Shown piece after piece: positions 7,469 through 15,795 of a DNA stretch of 64,000 bases. The position numbers and the translations under genes are program-made. The stretch spans positions 1 to 64,000 of the forward strand of contig JOGW01000024.1 in NCBI GenBank assembly GCA_000721375.1. The letters run 5' to 3'. The stretch is from Streptomyces sp. NRRL B-3428 (lineage in GTDB: Bacteria; Actinomycetota; Actinomycetes; Streptomycetales; Streptomycetaceae). Below the pieces are notes generated by a model. The model was not told where the DNA came from. It did no database searches and saw only the letters and a program-made list of their open reading frames with translations. Positions within the stretch are counted from its first letter, which is position 1. Each line of letters begins with the position of its first letter.

Positions 7469-8998
7469 CTAGCCCGGCAGTTCGGCGTGCGGCCAGCGGG
7501 AGCGGCCCTGCTCGCGTGAGCGGAGCAGGGCCAGTGTCACCAGACCCTGGCGCTCCGCGTCGGGGGCAAGGAGCTCCGGGAGCTGGGGAAGCGGAGCCAC
7601 CGCGGCGACGTCGTCGAGAACCAAGGTCAGTGGTGGGTCGAGGCGACCGGCGGATGACCGTTCGGCCATGCGCCGGCCGCGCTCGACCACGCTCGAAACG
7701 AGTGCGGTGAGCAAAGGCATGGCACCGGGCTGCGTCCGTGGATCCTCGATGGCTTCACCCACCACGTAAAGGGTGCCCCCTTCGTCCACGAAGGAATCCA
7801 AGGTGAGTGCATCAGTTCGGTTTGCTGTGCATGCCTCGCGGATGTGGATCGAGAAGAGGGAGGACAGGGCGCGGGCCGTCAACTCCTGTGCCATGTCCCG
7901 GCGTTCGGGATGCGCGGTGAGCTCGGCTTCGAGTTCGCCCGCGGATCCTGGGGCGGCCTTGGCGTGCGTACGCAGGGTGCGTACGGCGTCCTGGACCTGG
8001 CTCCCCTGGGCCCAGCGGTGGACGTGCTTGAAGGCGCGGCCGTCGATGGCGGCGGCGTGCAGATAGCTGCGCAGCAGCGTTTCCGCGGTGGCCGCTGTCG
8101 CCGCGTCCAGCTTGGCGGTCGGGCGGACCGGGGCGAGCAGCGCCTGTGCCCTCTCGCGAGCGGTCGCCTTGTCCTCGCAGCCGACCGCCGGGTTCCAGTG
8201 CATACGGGCCGGGGTGTCGCAGAGGTGGCCCGGGTCGTAGAGGAGGACCGGTCCGAGCTTGGCCCTCGCGTCCTTGGTCTCCTCCCACACCGTGGGGTCG
8301 CTGGTGACGACGACGGCTGCGCCCTCGGCGTCCTGGATCGCCTGTACGGCGAGGGGTTTACGGGTGTGGGGGGCGCCCAGGACGAGAGGGGTCCGTTGCC
8401 GTGGGACGGGGGTGCTGAGCGGCCCCTCCGGGGCCGTCGGTTCCGGCGCCTCCGGCACCAGGGGCTTCGGCTCCTCCGGTACCACGGCCTGCGGCGCCAC
8501 AGCCTCCGGTACCACGGCCTGCGGCGCCACAGTCTCCGGCGCCACAGCCTTCGGCGCCTCCGGCACCACGTGCTGCTCCGCGACTCCGTCGCGGGAAAGA
8601 TCTGATGTGCTCCGAGCCCGCACAGCCCGCCACCGAGTCCAGGTCCCCATGACGAACACCGTCAGGACCACCAGGATCATCGCCTGGCCGATGACCAGCC
8701 CCCAGAACAGCCCGTACCCGGAAAGCTCCGAGGCCGGAGTCGAGGGCCAGGCGCCCGGCAGATCGTGCGGCGCGGCCGCCAAGTGCCTTATCGCCAGGGG
8801 CGTACGGCCGAACGTGACCCCCGTGGGCCACGCCCCCCGCGCCAGCAGCCCCGCGAGCCCGGTCGCCGTCCACACCAGCACGCTGAGGCCGAGCACGAAG
8901 GCGAGCAGTCCCACAAGGAGTCCGTCGGGAATGCCGCCGGAGCCACCGGGGTCGTGCCGCCGGTCCCGGTGATACCCGCGCTCATGCTCGTACCGCAT
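7469..8998 (-). CDS. VirD4/TraG-like coupling protein of a T4SS-like locus
   Basis: A 509-aa protein with two N-terminal TM helices (about 26-50 and 96-120), a proline/alanine/valine-rich linker (145-192) made of VAPxAVxPE repeats, and a C-terminal TraG/TraM-recognition-like domain. The position of Walker A reads GAPHTRKP (208-215), lacking the usual GKT/S, whereas a Walker-B-like strand LTLVLDDVA is present about 50 residues from the end. The protein therefore may not hydrolyse ATP and is shorter at the C-terminus than classical VirD4. It is the last gene of the minus-strand T4SS-like cluster, 14 nt after the VirB4-like ATPase. Confidence 0.8.
   Translation of the reverse strand: MRYEHERGYHRDRRHDPGGSGGIPDGLLVGLLAFVLGLSVLVWTATGLAGLLARGAWPTGVTFGRTPLAIRHLAAAPHDLPGAWPSTPASELSGYGLFWGLVIGQAMILVVLTVFVMGTWTRWRAVRARSTSDLSRDGVAEQHVVPEAPKAVAPETVAPQAVVPEAVAPQAVVPEEPKPLVPEAPEPTAPEGPLSTPVPRQRTPLVLGAPHTRKPLAVQAIQDAEGAAVVVTSDPTVWEETKDARAKLGPVLLYDPGHLCDTPARMHWNPAVGCEDKATARERAQALLAPVRPTAKLDAATAATAETLLRSYLHAAAIDGRAFKHVHRWAQGSQVQDAVRTLRTHAKAAPGSAGELEAELTAHPERRDMAQELTARALSSLFSIHIREACTANRTDALTLDSFVDEGGTLYVVGEAIEDPRTQPGAMPLLTALVSSVVERGRRMAERSSAGRLDPPLTLVLDDVAAVAPLPQLPELLAPDAERQGLVTLALLRSREQGRSRWPHAELPG
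8473..8532. repeat. Exact 30-bp tandem duplication in the VirD4-like linker
   Basis: Two identical 30-bp units (8473-8502 and 8503-8532) are followed by degenerate copies. Each unit encodes ten residues of the VAPQAVVPEA type in the linker of the VirD4-like protein. The identity at DNA level points to recent slippage or unequal crossing-over. Confidence 0.9.
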
Positions 8999-9012
8999 CT
9001 AGGCCACCGTTC

Positions 9013-10446
9013 TCACGCGACCGTGGACTCTGACGACGAACCCATCTGCTGCGACCCCATCTGGTACTCCATGGCCAACGCCCGCTCCTCCGCCTCCCGT
9101 TCGGCGGCGAGCAGCTCCTCCGAAGCGGAGGCCATGGGGTCGACCGACGACTCCGTCATCGCCCGGTCGGTGTACACCAACGGCCGCTCCATCTCCGTAA
9201 CGAGATGCTTCACGACTTGGACATTGCCGTTGACGTCCCACACCGCGATGCCGGGGGTCAGCGTGGGGATGATCTCCACGGCCCAGCGCGGCAAACCGAG
9301 GACCCTTCCTGTGGCCCGTGCCTCATCAGCCTTCTGGGCGTAGATCGTGCGCGTGGAGGCCATTTTCAGGATGGCCGCAGCCTCCTTCGCGGCCGCTCCG
9401 TCCACCACGTCGGAGAGGTGGTGGACGACCGCGACGAACGAAAGGCCGAGCCGGCGGCCGAACTTCAGGAGCCGCTGGAACAGCTGGGCCACGAAGGGCG
9501 AGTTGATGATGTGCCACGCCTCTTCCACCAGGAAGATGCGCTTCTTGCGGTCGGGCCGGATCCACGTGTGCTCCAGCCACACGCCCACGATCGCCATCAG
9601 GATCGGCATCGCGATGGAGTTGCGGTCGATGTGCGACAGGTCGAAGACGATCAGCGGCGCGTCGAGGTCGATGCCCACCGTCGTCGGCCCGTCGAACATG
9701 CCTCGCAGGTCACCGTCCACCAACCGGTCGAGGACCAGGGCGACGTCCAGGCCCCAGGCCCGTACGTCCTCGAGCGCGACGTTCATCGCCTCGGCCGACT
9801 CCGGTTCCGGGTGGCGCAGTTGCTCCACGATGTCCGAGAGGACCGGCTGGCGTTCGACGATCGTCTCGTTCACGTAGGCGTGCGCGACCTTCAGGGCGAA
9901 GCCCGAGCGCTCGTCGAGGCCATGGCCCATCGCCACCTCGATGATCGTCCGGAGCAGGGCGAGCTGGCCGGTCGTGGTGATCGAGGGGTCGAGGGGGTTG
10001 AGGCGGATGCCCATGTCCAGGGCGGCCGTCGGGTCGAGCCGGATCGGCGTTATGCCCAGCTCCTGCGCGATGAGGTTCCACTCACCGACCCCGTCCTCGC
10101 CCTGTGCGTCGAGCACGACCACCTGACGGTCGCGGAATCTCAACTGCCGTAGGACATACGTCTTCTCCAGCGCCGACTTGCCGTTGCCGGACTCCCCGAG
10201 CACCAGCCAGTGCGGAGCGGGCAGCTGCTGCCCGTACAACTGGAAGGGGTCGTAGATGTAGCCCTTGCCGCTGTACACCTCGCGGCCGATGATCACGCCC
10301 GAGTCGCCGAGTCCGGGGGCGGCCGTCGGCAGGTAGACGGCCTGGGCCTGGCCGGTGGAGGTGCGGACGGGCAGGCGGGTCGTCTCCACCTTCCCGAAGA
10401 GGAAGGCGGTGAACGCGTCCGTGACGGCTGTCAGCGGATCTCGCAT
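9013..10446 (-). CDS. VirB4/TraC-like secretion ATPase
   Basis: A 477-aa cytoplasmic ATPase of the HerA/VirB4 type. Walker A is GESGNGKS (84-91), Walker B is within KRIFLVEEAWHII, and an arginine-rich segment (RLLKFGRRLGLSF...HH) follows, as in VirB4 C-terminal domains. It lacks the large N-terminal VirB4 domain; that part appears to be supplied by the upstream SCO6880-type protein. ATG at 10446 is chosen because upstream in-frame sequence overlaps other genes. It should energise assembly of, or transport through, the predicted membrane channel. Confidence 0.85.
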   Translation of the reverse strand: MRDPLTAVTDAFTAFLFGKVETTRLPVRTSTGQAQAVYLPTAAPGLGDSGVIIGREVYSGKGYIYDPFQLYGQQLPAPHWLVLGESGNGKSALEKTYVLRQLRFRDRQVVVLDAQGEDGVGEWNLIAQELGITPIRLDPTAALDMGIRLNPLDPSITTTGQLALLRTIIEVAMGHGLDERSGFALKVAHAYVNETIVERQPVLSDIVEQLRHPEPESAEAMNVALEDVRAWGLDVALVLDRLVDGDLRGMFDGPTTVGIDLDAPLIVFDLSHIDRNSIAMPILMAIVGVWLEHTWIRPDRKKRIFLVEEAWHIINSPFVAQLFQRLLKFGRRLGLSFVAVVHHLSDVVDGAAAKEAAAILKMASTRTIYAQKADEARATGRVLGLPRWAVEIIPTLTPGIAVWDVNGNVQVVKHLVTEMERPLVYTDRAMTESSVDPMASASEELLAAEREAEERALAMEYQMGSQQMGSSSESTVA

Positions 10447-10477
10447 GAAGGGCCCCTTACGACGGCTTCGGCGGCGG

Positions 10478-12028
10478 TCAGCGGCGGATGCCGGTCGCGA
10501 ACGGCAGCGTGTTGACGAAGGCCCGGTGGTGCTCGCGGTCGCACCACTCCAGCTTGAGATAGGACTTGCCGGCCGAGGCACGGATCGTCCGCTTGTCCCG
10601 CGCCAGCGCCTCGGGGTTACGGGAGGAGACGGTGATGTAGCCGACCAGGTTCACCCCGGCCGCACCGCTCGCGAGGTCCTCGCCGCGCTGGTCGAGACGG
10701 GAGTGTGCGGCGATGTCGCGCGGGTCGACCGTGCGGTTCATCTTCATCTGACGGGAGGCTTCCGCCTCGTCGTTGGTCTTCTCCGTCAGCATCCGCTCGA
10801 TGGCGATCTCCGTCGGCTCCAGATCCATCGTCACGGCCACGGTCCGGATGACGTCGGGGGTATGGACGAGCAGCGGCGCAAGGAAGTTGACGCCGACGGG
10901 CGTCATCGGCCACTCCTTCACCCAGGCCGTCGCATGGCACCAGGGCGCGCGCGTCGACGACTCCCGCGTCTTCGCCGTCAGATACGTCGCCTCGCGCGCG
11001 TCCAGCTCGGCCGGCCAGGCATTGCGCTTGGTCATGGCCTGGATGTGGTCGATCGGGTGGTCCGGGTCGTACATCGAGTGCACGAGGGAGGCGAGCCGCC
11101 CCTGCCCGAGCGGCTGCCGTACGCGGATATCGGCTTCCTGCAGACGCGAGCAGATGTCCGTCAGCTCACGCGCCATGACCACCGCGAGCCCGGCGTCCTT
11201 GTCCACCTTGCGGCCCGCGAGCGGGCGCGTGGCGCGGGCCATCGCCGAGGCCTCGGCGGCCAGTTCACGGCTGTAGTGCATGCAGGCGACCAGGTACGCA
11301 CGGTGCTGCTCGCTGCTCGTCGAGACCATCGACTGCAGCTGCTCGTACGAGTCCTGCAGCCACACCGGCGCCCTGTCGTCGCCTCGTACGGTGACGTCCT
11401 TGGCGTGGGCGTCCGGGTCGGCCGGGAGCGTACGGGCCAGCATCTGGATGCGGGTGACGAATCCGTCCCCGTTGGCCACGTGCTTGAGCAGCGTGCCGAA
11501 GCGGTCGACCAGGGCCTCCTGGTCCTCGGAGTCGCGCAGGCCGACGCCCGGCCCCTCGATCTCGATGGCCGCCGTCACCGTCCGGCGGTCCGCATGCAGC
11601 AGCACGGCGATCTCATCAGGCCCGAAGGGCGCGGCGAGCCAGGTGATCCGGCCGATGCCGGGCGGAGGGCCGACCTCGATCTCGCGGCCGTCCATGCGGA
11701 TGCCGGCCTCGGGGGCGCCCGAGCGGAAGGTGGTCCCCGTGCGCAGCGTCCGCTTGTAACTGCGGTTGATCTCGAACCACTTGAAGAAGGTCCGCCCCTT
11801 GTACGGCACGTAGACCATGGCGATCGCGAGCATCGGGAAGCCCATGAGCAGCACGATCCTGAGGCTGAGCACGGGCACGAGCAGCCCGCACATCATCCCG
11901 AGGAACGCGCCCGCGATGATCGTCGCGATCTCGCCGGTCTCACGGTTCTTGCCGATGATCGCGTTCGGCCGGGCGCGGCCGATGAGATAGGTGCGGCGGG
12001 GCGTGACCGTGTGGGACTGGGTCGTCAA
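10478..12028 (-). CDS. SCO6880-family protein (PrgI/VirB3-like plus VirB4 N-domain-like)
   Basis: A 516-aa protein with a cytoplasmic N-terminus, two close TM helices (about 35-80, AFLGMMCGLLVPVLSL... and MGFPMLAIAMVYVPYKGR) and a long soluble domain without Walker motifs. It matches the protein family named SCO6880, which accompanies VirB4-like ATPases in actinobacteria. The start is TTG at 12028, overlapping the stop of the VirB6-like gene as TTGA, so translation is coupled. It probably links the ATPase to the membrane. Confidence 0.82.
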   Translation of the reverse strand: MTTQSHTVTPRRTYLIGRARPNAIIGKNRETGEIATIIAGAFLGMMCGLLVPVLSLRIVLLMGFPMLAIAMVYVPYKGRTFFKWFEINRSYKRTLRTGTTFRSGAPEAGIRMDGREIEVGPPPGIGRITWLAAPFGPDEIAVLLHADRRTVTAAIEIEGPGVGLRDSEDQEALVDRFGTLLKHVANGDGFVTRIQMLARTLPADPDAHAKDVTVRGDDRAPVWLQDSYEQLQSMVSTSSEQHRAYLVACMHYSRELAAEASAMARATRPLAGRKVDKDAGLAVVMARELTDICSRLQEADIRVRQPLGQGRLASLVHSMYDPDHPIDHIQAMTKRNAWPAELDAREATYLTAKTRESSTRAPWCHATAWVKEWPMTPVGVNFLAPLLVHTPDVIRTVAVTMDLEPTEIAIERMLTEKTNDEAEASRQMKMNRTVDPRDIAAHSRLDQRGEDLASGAAGVNLVGYITVSSRNPEALARDKRTIRASAGKSYLKLEWCDREHHRAFVNTLPFATGIRR

Positions 12029-13344
12029 CGCCCTTCACCTCCCGAGCGGTTGCTGGTGCGGCTTGCTGTGTTTCCTGCGGGCCCGGCCCCGCGCGAGCTG
12101 TGGGTGCTCGTGCTCGGGGTCGTACGGGGTGGGGGTGCGGTGGCGCCGCCACCGCTCGACGAGCCCCGGCTGCTGTGGGCGGCCATACCGCCGGCGGCCT
12201 GGTTGGCCGGCCGGGCCTGCTGGCCGCCGCTGTCGCCACCGCGGCCGCGGGAGCTGTGCGTCTTGATGCCCTGGGAGACGAGGGCGGCGGGCGAGGAGAT
12301 GACGGCGGCGGCCTTGCCCTCGGCGCTGCTCATGATGCGGTTGTTGCGGCCCGCGGCGATCTCGTCGCCGAAGCCGGGGACGAAGCGGTAGATCATCGCG
12401 CTGGCGAAGATGGCGAGCAGGATGATGCTCAGTCCGGAGACCACGGCCGAGAAGGCGTTGGGGCCGTCCTCGTCGGCGAGCGCGCCCGCGAGACCGAGCA
12501 CGATCACGATGACCGGTTTGACGAGGATGACGGCGATCATGATCCCGGCCCAACGGCGCACGTGGGTCCAGAGGTTCTTGTCGACCAGGCCCGCGTAGAC
12601 GACGGTGCCGAGCAGGGCTCCCACGTAGAGGAGCGCGGCCCGGATGACCAGTTCGAGCCAGAGGACGCCGGCCGCGAGGATCGACACGAGCGAGACGACG
12701 ATCAGCATGATCGGCCCGCCACCGATGTCCTCACCCTTCTTGAGGGCTTCGGAGAAGGTCCCGAAGAACGTGTCCGTCTGGTTCCCGGTCGACTTCGCGA
12801 TGACATCGGTGATGCCGTCGGTGGCGGAGACGACGGTGTAGAGGATCAGCGGGGTGAAGGCGGAGGCGAGGACCGTCAGCCAGAGGAAGCCGATGGCTTC
12901 GCTGATGGCGGTGGTGAGGGGGACGCCTCGTACGGCCCGCTTGGCGACCGCGAGCAGCCACAGGAGGAGGGTGAGGATGGTGGAGGCGGCGAAGACGACG
13001 GCGTACTGCTGGAGGAACTTGTCGTTGGTGAAGTCGACGTCGGCCGTCTTGGAGACGGCGTCACTGAGCTTTTCGACGGTCCAGCCGGCGGCGTCCGCGC
13101 AGCCTCTGGCGAGGGAGGTCAGGGGGTCGAGGGTGTCTAGGGCGTCGGGGGTTTTGGGTGGGGTGGTGGAGCCGGAGCGGCCGTTTTCGCAGTACTCCTT
13201 GGCGGGCCCGTGGATGAGGTCACACGGGTCGTCGCTCGGATCCGGTGTGGGCGCGGCGAAGACCCGCGTCGCGCCCAGGACCGCTGCTGTCTGAAGTGCC
13301 AGCAGGGCAGCCGTGACGGTGGTCCACTTCCGGTCAGCGCGCAT
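12025..13344 (-). CDS. VirB6/TrbL-like polytopic membrane protein
   Basis: A 439-aa protein: signal-like helix (9-29), an extracytoplasmic segment with paired Cys residues, about six TM helices between 120 and 330, then a disordered Gly/Ser/Thr/Arg tail of about 90 residues containing HSSRG three times. Multi-helix proteins with a large loop next to VirB4 are typically VirB6/TrbL channel components. ATG at 13344 overlaps the previous gene by 11 nt. Its stop overlaps the next start. Confidence 0.78.
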   Translation of the reverse strand: MRADRKWTTVTAALLALQTAAVLGATRVFAAPTPDPSDDPCDLIHGPAKEYCENGRSGSTTPPKTPDALDTLDPLTSLARGCADAAGWTVEKLSDAVSKTADVDFTNDKFLQQYAVVFAASTILTLLLWLLAVAKRAVRGVPLTTAISEAIGFLWLTVLASAFTPLILYTVVSATDGITDVIAKSTGNQTDTFFGTFSEALKKGEDIGGGPIMLIVVSLVSILAAGVLWLELVIRAALLYVGALLGTVVYAGLVDKNLWTHVRRWAGIMIAVILVKPVIVIVLGLAGALADEDGPNAFSAVVSGLSIILLAIFASAMIYRFVPGFGDEIAAGRNNRIMSSAEGKAAAVISSPAALVSQGIKTHSSRGRGGDSGGQQARPANQAAGGMAAHSSRGSSSGGGATAPPPRTTPSTSTHSSRGAGPAGNTASRTSNRSGGEGR

Positions 13345-14182
13345 ACGTGAACCCTCCGTACTGCTCGACGGCGTCCGCGATGTCCTTGGCGCCGGAGGCA
13401 CGATCGTCGCCGGGCACGGGGGTGGGGCCGGGCTTCTGCGAGTGATTCGCGGCCTGCCAGAGACCACCCTCAACCCACTCCAGCTCCATCGTGATGGTGA
13501 ACCAGTCGCTGGTCACGGGATTCTTCGAGCCCTCTCCCGCCAGCCCGAGCAGTCCCGAGCACCAGACCTCGACGGTGGCCTTACCGTCGCCGTACTTGGT
13601 GACCTTCGTGCCGATCGGCGTCGTACGGGAGACGAACGTGAACCCCTGGGGAGTCGTGCCGTCCTCGTTGAGTCCAAGGTTCTTGAACAACTCAGGGGAG
13701 TAGGCCTTGTTGAGCGAGTCCTCAAACCTCTGCACGCTCTGGGGAGCGATCACCACGGCGAGGATGTTGTGCCGCTTGTCCTTGTCGAACATGTCGTATG
13801 AACCCAGAGCTACGGCGTAGTTGGCGGCAGCGCTCTGTGCGCCCGTACGGGACTGTTTGAAGCCCACCGGAATGCCACCGTCCTTGGCGGTGACGGCACT
13901 CTCACCGCTCGCCGCCGTCGGGTTGCCCCCCGGCTTCGAGCCCTCCGAACCGCCACCATCCCCGTCCCCACCCCCCTGATTGGCGAAGGCGATCGCCGCG
14001 ATCAGAAGGACGACCACACCGACGACCGTCACCAGAGAGCGGGAGGACCGCCCTCCACGCCGAGAGGAACCGAATGCGGAACCGTCGCCGTCCGGCAGGC
14101 GGGTGCGGGTCGTGCCCGTGCCGCCGTAGAACTCGTCCTCCGGACCGGGACGTCCGTCTTCGTAACCTCCGCCACCACTCAT
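13334..14182 (-). CDS. VirB8/TcpC-like single-pass membrane protein
   Basis: A 282-aa bitopic protein. A charged N-terminus (1-48, Gly/Asp/Arg-rich) precedes one TM helix (about 49-67, SLVTVVGVVVLLIAAIAFA), then a low-complexity linker (70-100) and a soluble extracytoplasmic domain of about 170 aa. That topology and its place beside VirB4/VirB6-like genes match VirB8/TcpC, whose outer domain has an NTF2-like fold; the fold is inferred, not seen. The stop lies inside the next gene, so expression is coupled. Confidence 0.72.
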   Translation of the reverse strand: MSGGGGYEDGRPGPEDEFYGGTGTTRTRLPDGDGSAFGSSRRGGRSSRSLVTVVGVVVLLIAAIAFANQGGGDGDGGGSEGSKPGGNPTAASGESAVTAKDGGIPVGFKQSRTGAQSAAANYAVALGSYDMFDKDKRHNILAVVIAPQSVQRFEDSLNKAYSPELFKNLGLNEDGTTPQGFTFVSRTTPIGTKVTKYGDGKATVEVWCSGLLGLAGEGSKNPVTSDWFTITMELEWVEGGLWQAANHSQKPGPTPVPGDDRASGAKDIADAVEQYGGFTYAR

Positions 14183-14384
14183 GACGCGTACGCCCCCTCA
14201 ACCGATTGCAGAACCACGCAGTACGACGGTAGCCGTGCCGGTTGCCGCGCGTACGCGGAGTGGTGACTGAACATCAGGGAGACGCAACCTCAGCCGGTGG
14301 GCACGACGGATGAATGGGAAAGTGGCCGGGAACAGTCGGTGGTGCCCCGGCAGGCAACCGTGAACTTGGGTACGGAGACGGTGT

Positions 14385-14693
14385 CTAGACAGCCATCCCG
14401 TACACGATCGTGAAGAGTGTGCCGAGCGAGCCGATGATGAAGACGCCCGTCAGGCCCGCGACGATCAGGCCCTTGCCCTGTTCCGCGCTGAAGGTGTCCC
14501 GCAGGGCCGTGGCGCCGATCCGCTGTTTCGCGGCGCCCCAGATCGCGATCCCCAGACAGATCAGAATGGCGATCGCCATGACCACTTCGATCATCACGCG
14601 CGCTTCGTTGCCCAGGCTCCCGAAGGGCCCCCAGTCTGGGGCGATCCCGCCGATGATGGTGGTGATGTCGCCCTTTTCGGCTGCCAGAAGCAT
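14385..14693 (-). CDS. Small two-helix membrane protein, VirB2/pilin-like
   Basis: A 102-aa protein with two hydrophobic helices (about 30-52, MIEVVMAIAILICLGIAIWGA, and 75-98, IVAGLTGVFIIGSLGTLFTIVYGM) separated by a short polar loop (KQRIGATALRDTFSAEQGKG). This is the layout of VirB2/TrbC-type pilins and small T4SS subunits. The ATG at 14693 (GGTGAG 4 nt upstream) is preferred; an in-frame GTG at 14702 has AAGGGG ahead of it. It is the first gene of the main T4SS-like operon, 202 nt from the VirB8-like gene. Confidence 0.78.
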   Translation of the reverse strand: MLLAAEKGDITTIIGGIAPDWGPFGSLGNEARVMIEVVMAIAILICLGIAIWGAAKQRIGATALRDTFSAEQGKGLIVAGLTGVFIIGSLGTLFTIVYGMAV

Positions 14694-14839
14694 GTAACTC
14701 ACCGCCCCTTTATGGGTAGTTCCGCACCCCCTGCCGCTGCGCAGAGGCCAGGCATCATTGTCTCCGAGATTTGCCCGACGCATGTCGACTTGCGGCCATC
14801 AGTTGTCAGAGTTGCCCCGGAGGCGTGGCGGACCGACGA

Positions 14840-14881
14840 ATACCGCCCGGTGCTCCCCCTTGGAGGAGACCCGGGCGGTAT
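14840..14881. other. Long stem-loop in the intergenic region 14694-14994
   Basis: Perfect 10-bp arms ATACCGCCCG and CGGGCGGTAT enclose an inner CTCC/GGAG pairing. No credible gene lies in this 301-bp gap; ORFs here are short and lack family features. No T-run follows on either strand, so it may be a processing or regulatory structure in the 5' leader of the pilin-like operon or a terminator for the upstream gene at 14995-15651. Confidence 0.6.
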
Positions 14882-14994
14882 ACGACGTTCCGTATGGTCA
14901 CTCTGTGTATCACGCCTGGTCACGTGGGGCAATGAGCTGACGTGGCGCCAGATCTCGTGCCCTTTGCGGCCCTGCCTCGTTACCTGGGGTCGCG

Positions 14995-15651
14995 TCAGCT
15001 TCGTGCGTACGAGCCGAGGCCGACGAGGCAGTAGACGTACTCGTTGATGGTGGCGCCGTTCAGGGTCTGGCGTGAGGAGTACGCGTACTCGGTCTTGGGG
15101 TTCGCGTCGCAGGAGCTCATGTCCGAGGTGAACGGGAAGGTCTGGATCACCTTGTAGTGCGCGTCGGACGCGGAGCAGTCGACTTCCTCGACGCCGCTGG
15201 CGTCCTGCGGGGTGTCCGAGTTCGGCAGTTCCCCGTTCAGGCAGGTGCCCTCGGTGAACGGGTCCGGGGGAGCGCTCTCGGTGGGCGCCTCGGTGCCGGG
15301 GGTCGTGGGTGCGGAGGAGGTGACCGGCGGGGTGGAGGTGCCCCCCTTGCTGGCGGCCGGGTCGTCGTCGTCCCCGTTGGCCATGATGACGGCGCCCACG
15401 ATCACCGCGACGACCACGAGCAGCGCGCCGAGGCAGCCCCAGGCGGGCTTGGGCCTGCCGGTGTTGGGCTGGTTGCCCACCGCGATCTTGAGGAGCACCT
15501 GGTTGCCGGCGAGGTAGGCCGGGATCATGTCGCCGTTCTGGCAGGGCGGTACCTGGATCTGGATGGGTGTGCCCCGGTCGTTCAGGGTGAACGTCACGCC
15601 GGTGGCGGCCTGTTGCGGTGTGAGCGTGATGGGTATGACCTGCGGCGCCAT
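14995..15651 (-). CDS. Membrane protein with DnaJ C-terminal-like head and Cys-containing outer domain
   Basis: A 218-aa bitopic protein. Residues 1-60 (ITLTPQQAATG...GTPIQIQVPPCQNGDMIPA) resemble the substrate-binding strands of a DnaJ C-terminal domain. One TM helix follows (about 74-93, LGALLVVVAVIVGAVIMA), then a Ser/Thr/Pro linker and an extracytoplasmic domain with several Cys (CLNGELP, VDCSASDAHY, SSCDANP, VYCLVGLG), likely disulfide-bonded. Upstream of the T4SS-like genes on the same strand; function unknown, possibly an accessory surface component. Confidence 0.75.
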   Translation of the reverse strand: MAPQVIPITLTPQQAATGVTFTLNDRGTPIQIQVPPCQNGDMIPAYLAGNQVLLKIAVGNQPNTGRPKPAWGCLGALLVVVAVIVGAVIMANGDDDDPAASKGGTSTPPVTSSAPTTPGTEAPTESAPPDPFTEGTCLNGELPNSDTPQDASGVEEVDCSASDAHYKVIQTFPFTSDMSSCDANPKTEYAYSSRQTLNGATINEYVYCLVGLGSYARS

Positions 15652-15795
15652 TGGGTTCCCCCCTGGGATGGTCGTGGTCGACGCGCCGATTGTGGCGGTC
15701 GGGGGGTCGGTTGTCCCGGGAGGTCGGGGAACTGTTGCGGTGTTGCGATCAGGGGGTGGCGAAGTGGTCGAACTCGCCGGCCCGGAGGTTGAGTT

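Noticed and set aside
10355..12391. Long plus-strand ORF of 678 codons
   Set aside because: Antisense to the SCO6880-type and ATPase genes; Arg/Gly/Val-rich shadow sequence without domains.
14699..14932. Minus-strand 77-codon ORF in the T4SS-like leader
   Set aside because: No ribosome site, spans the hairpin at 14840-14881 and has no conserved features.
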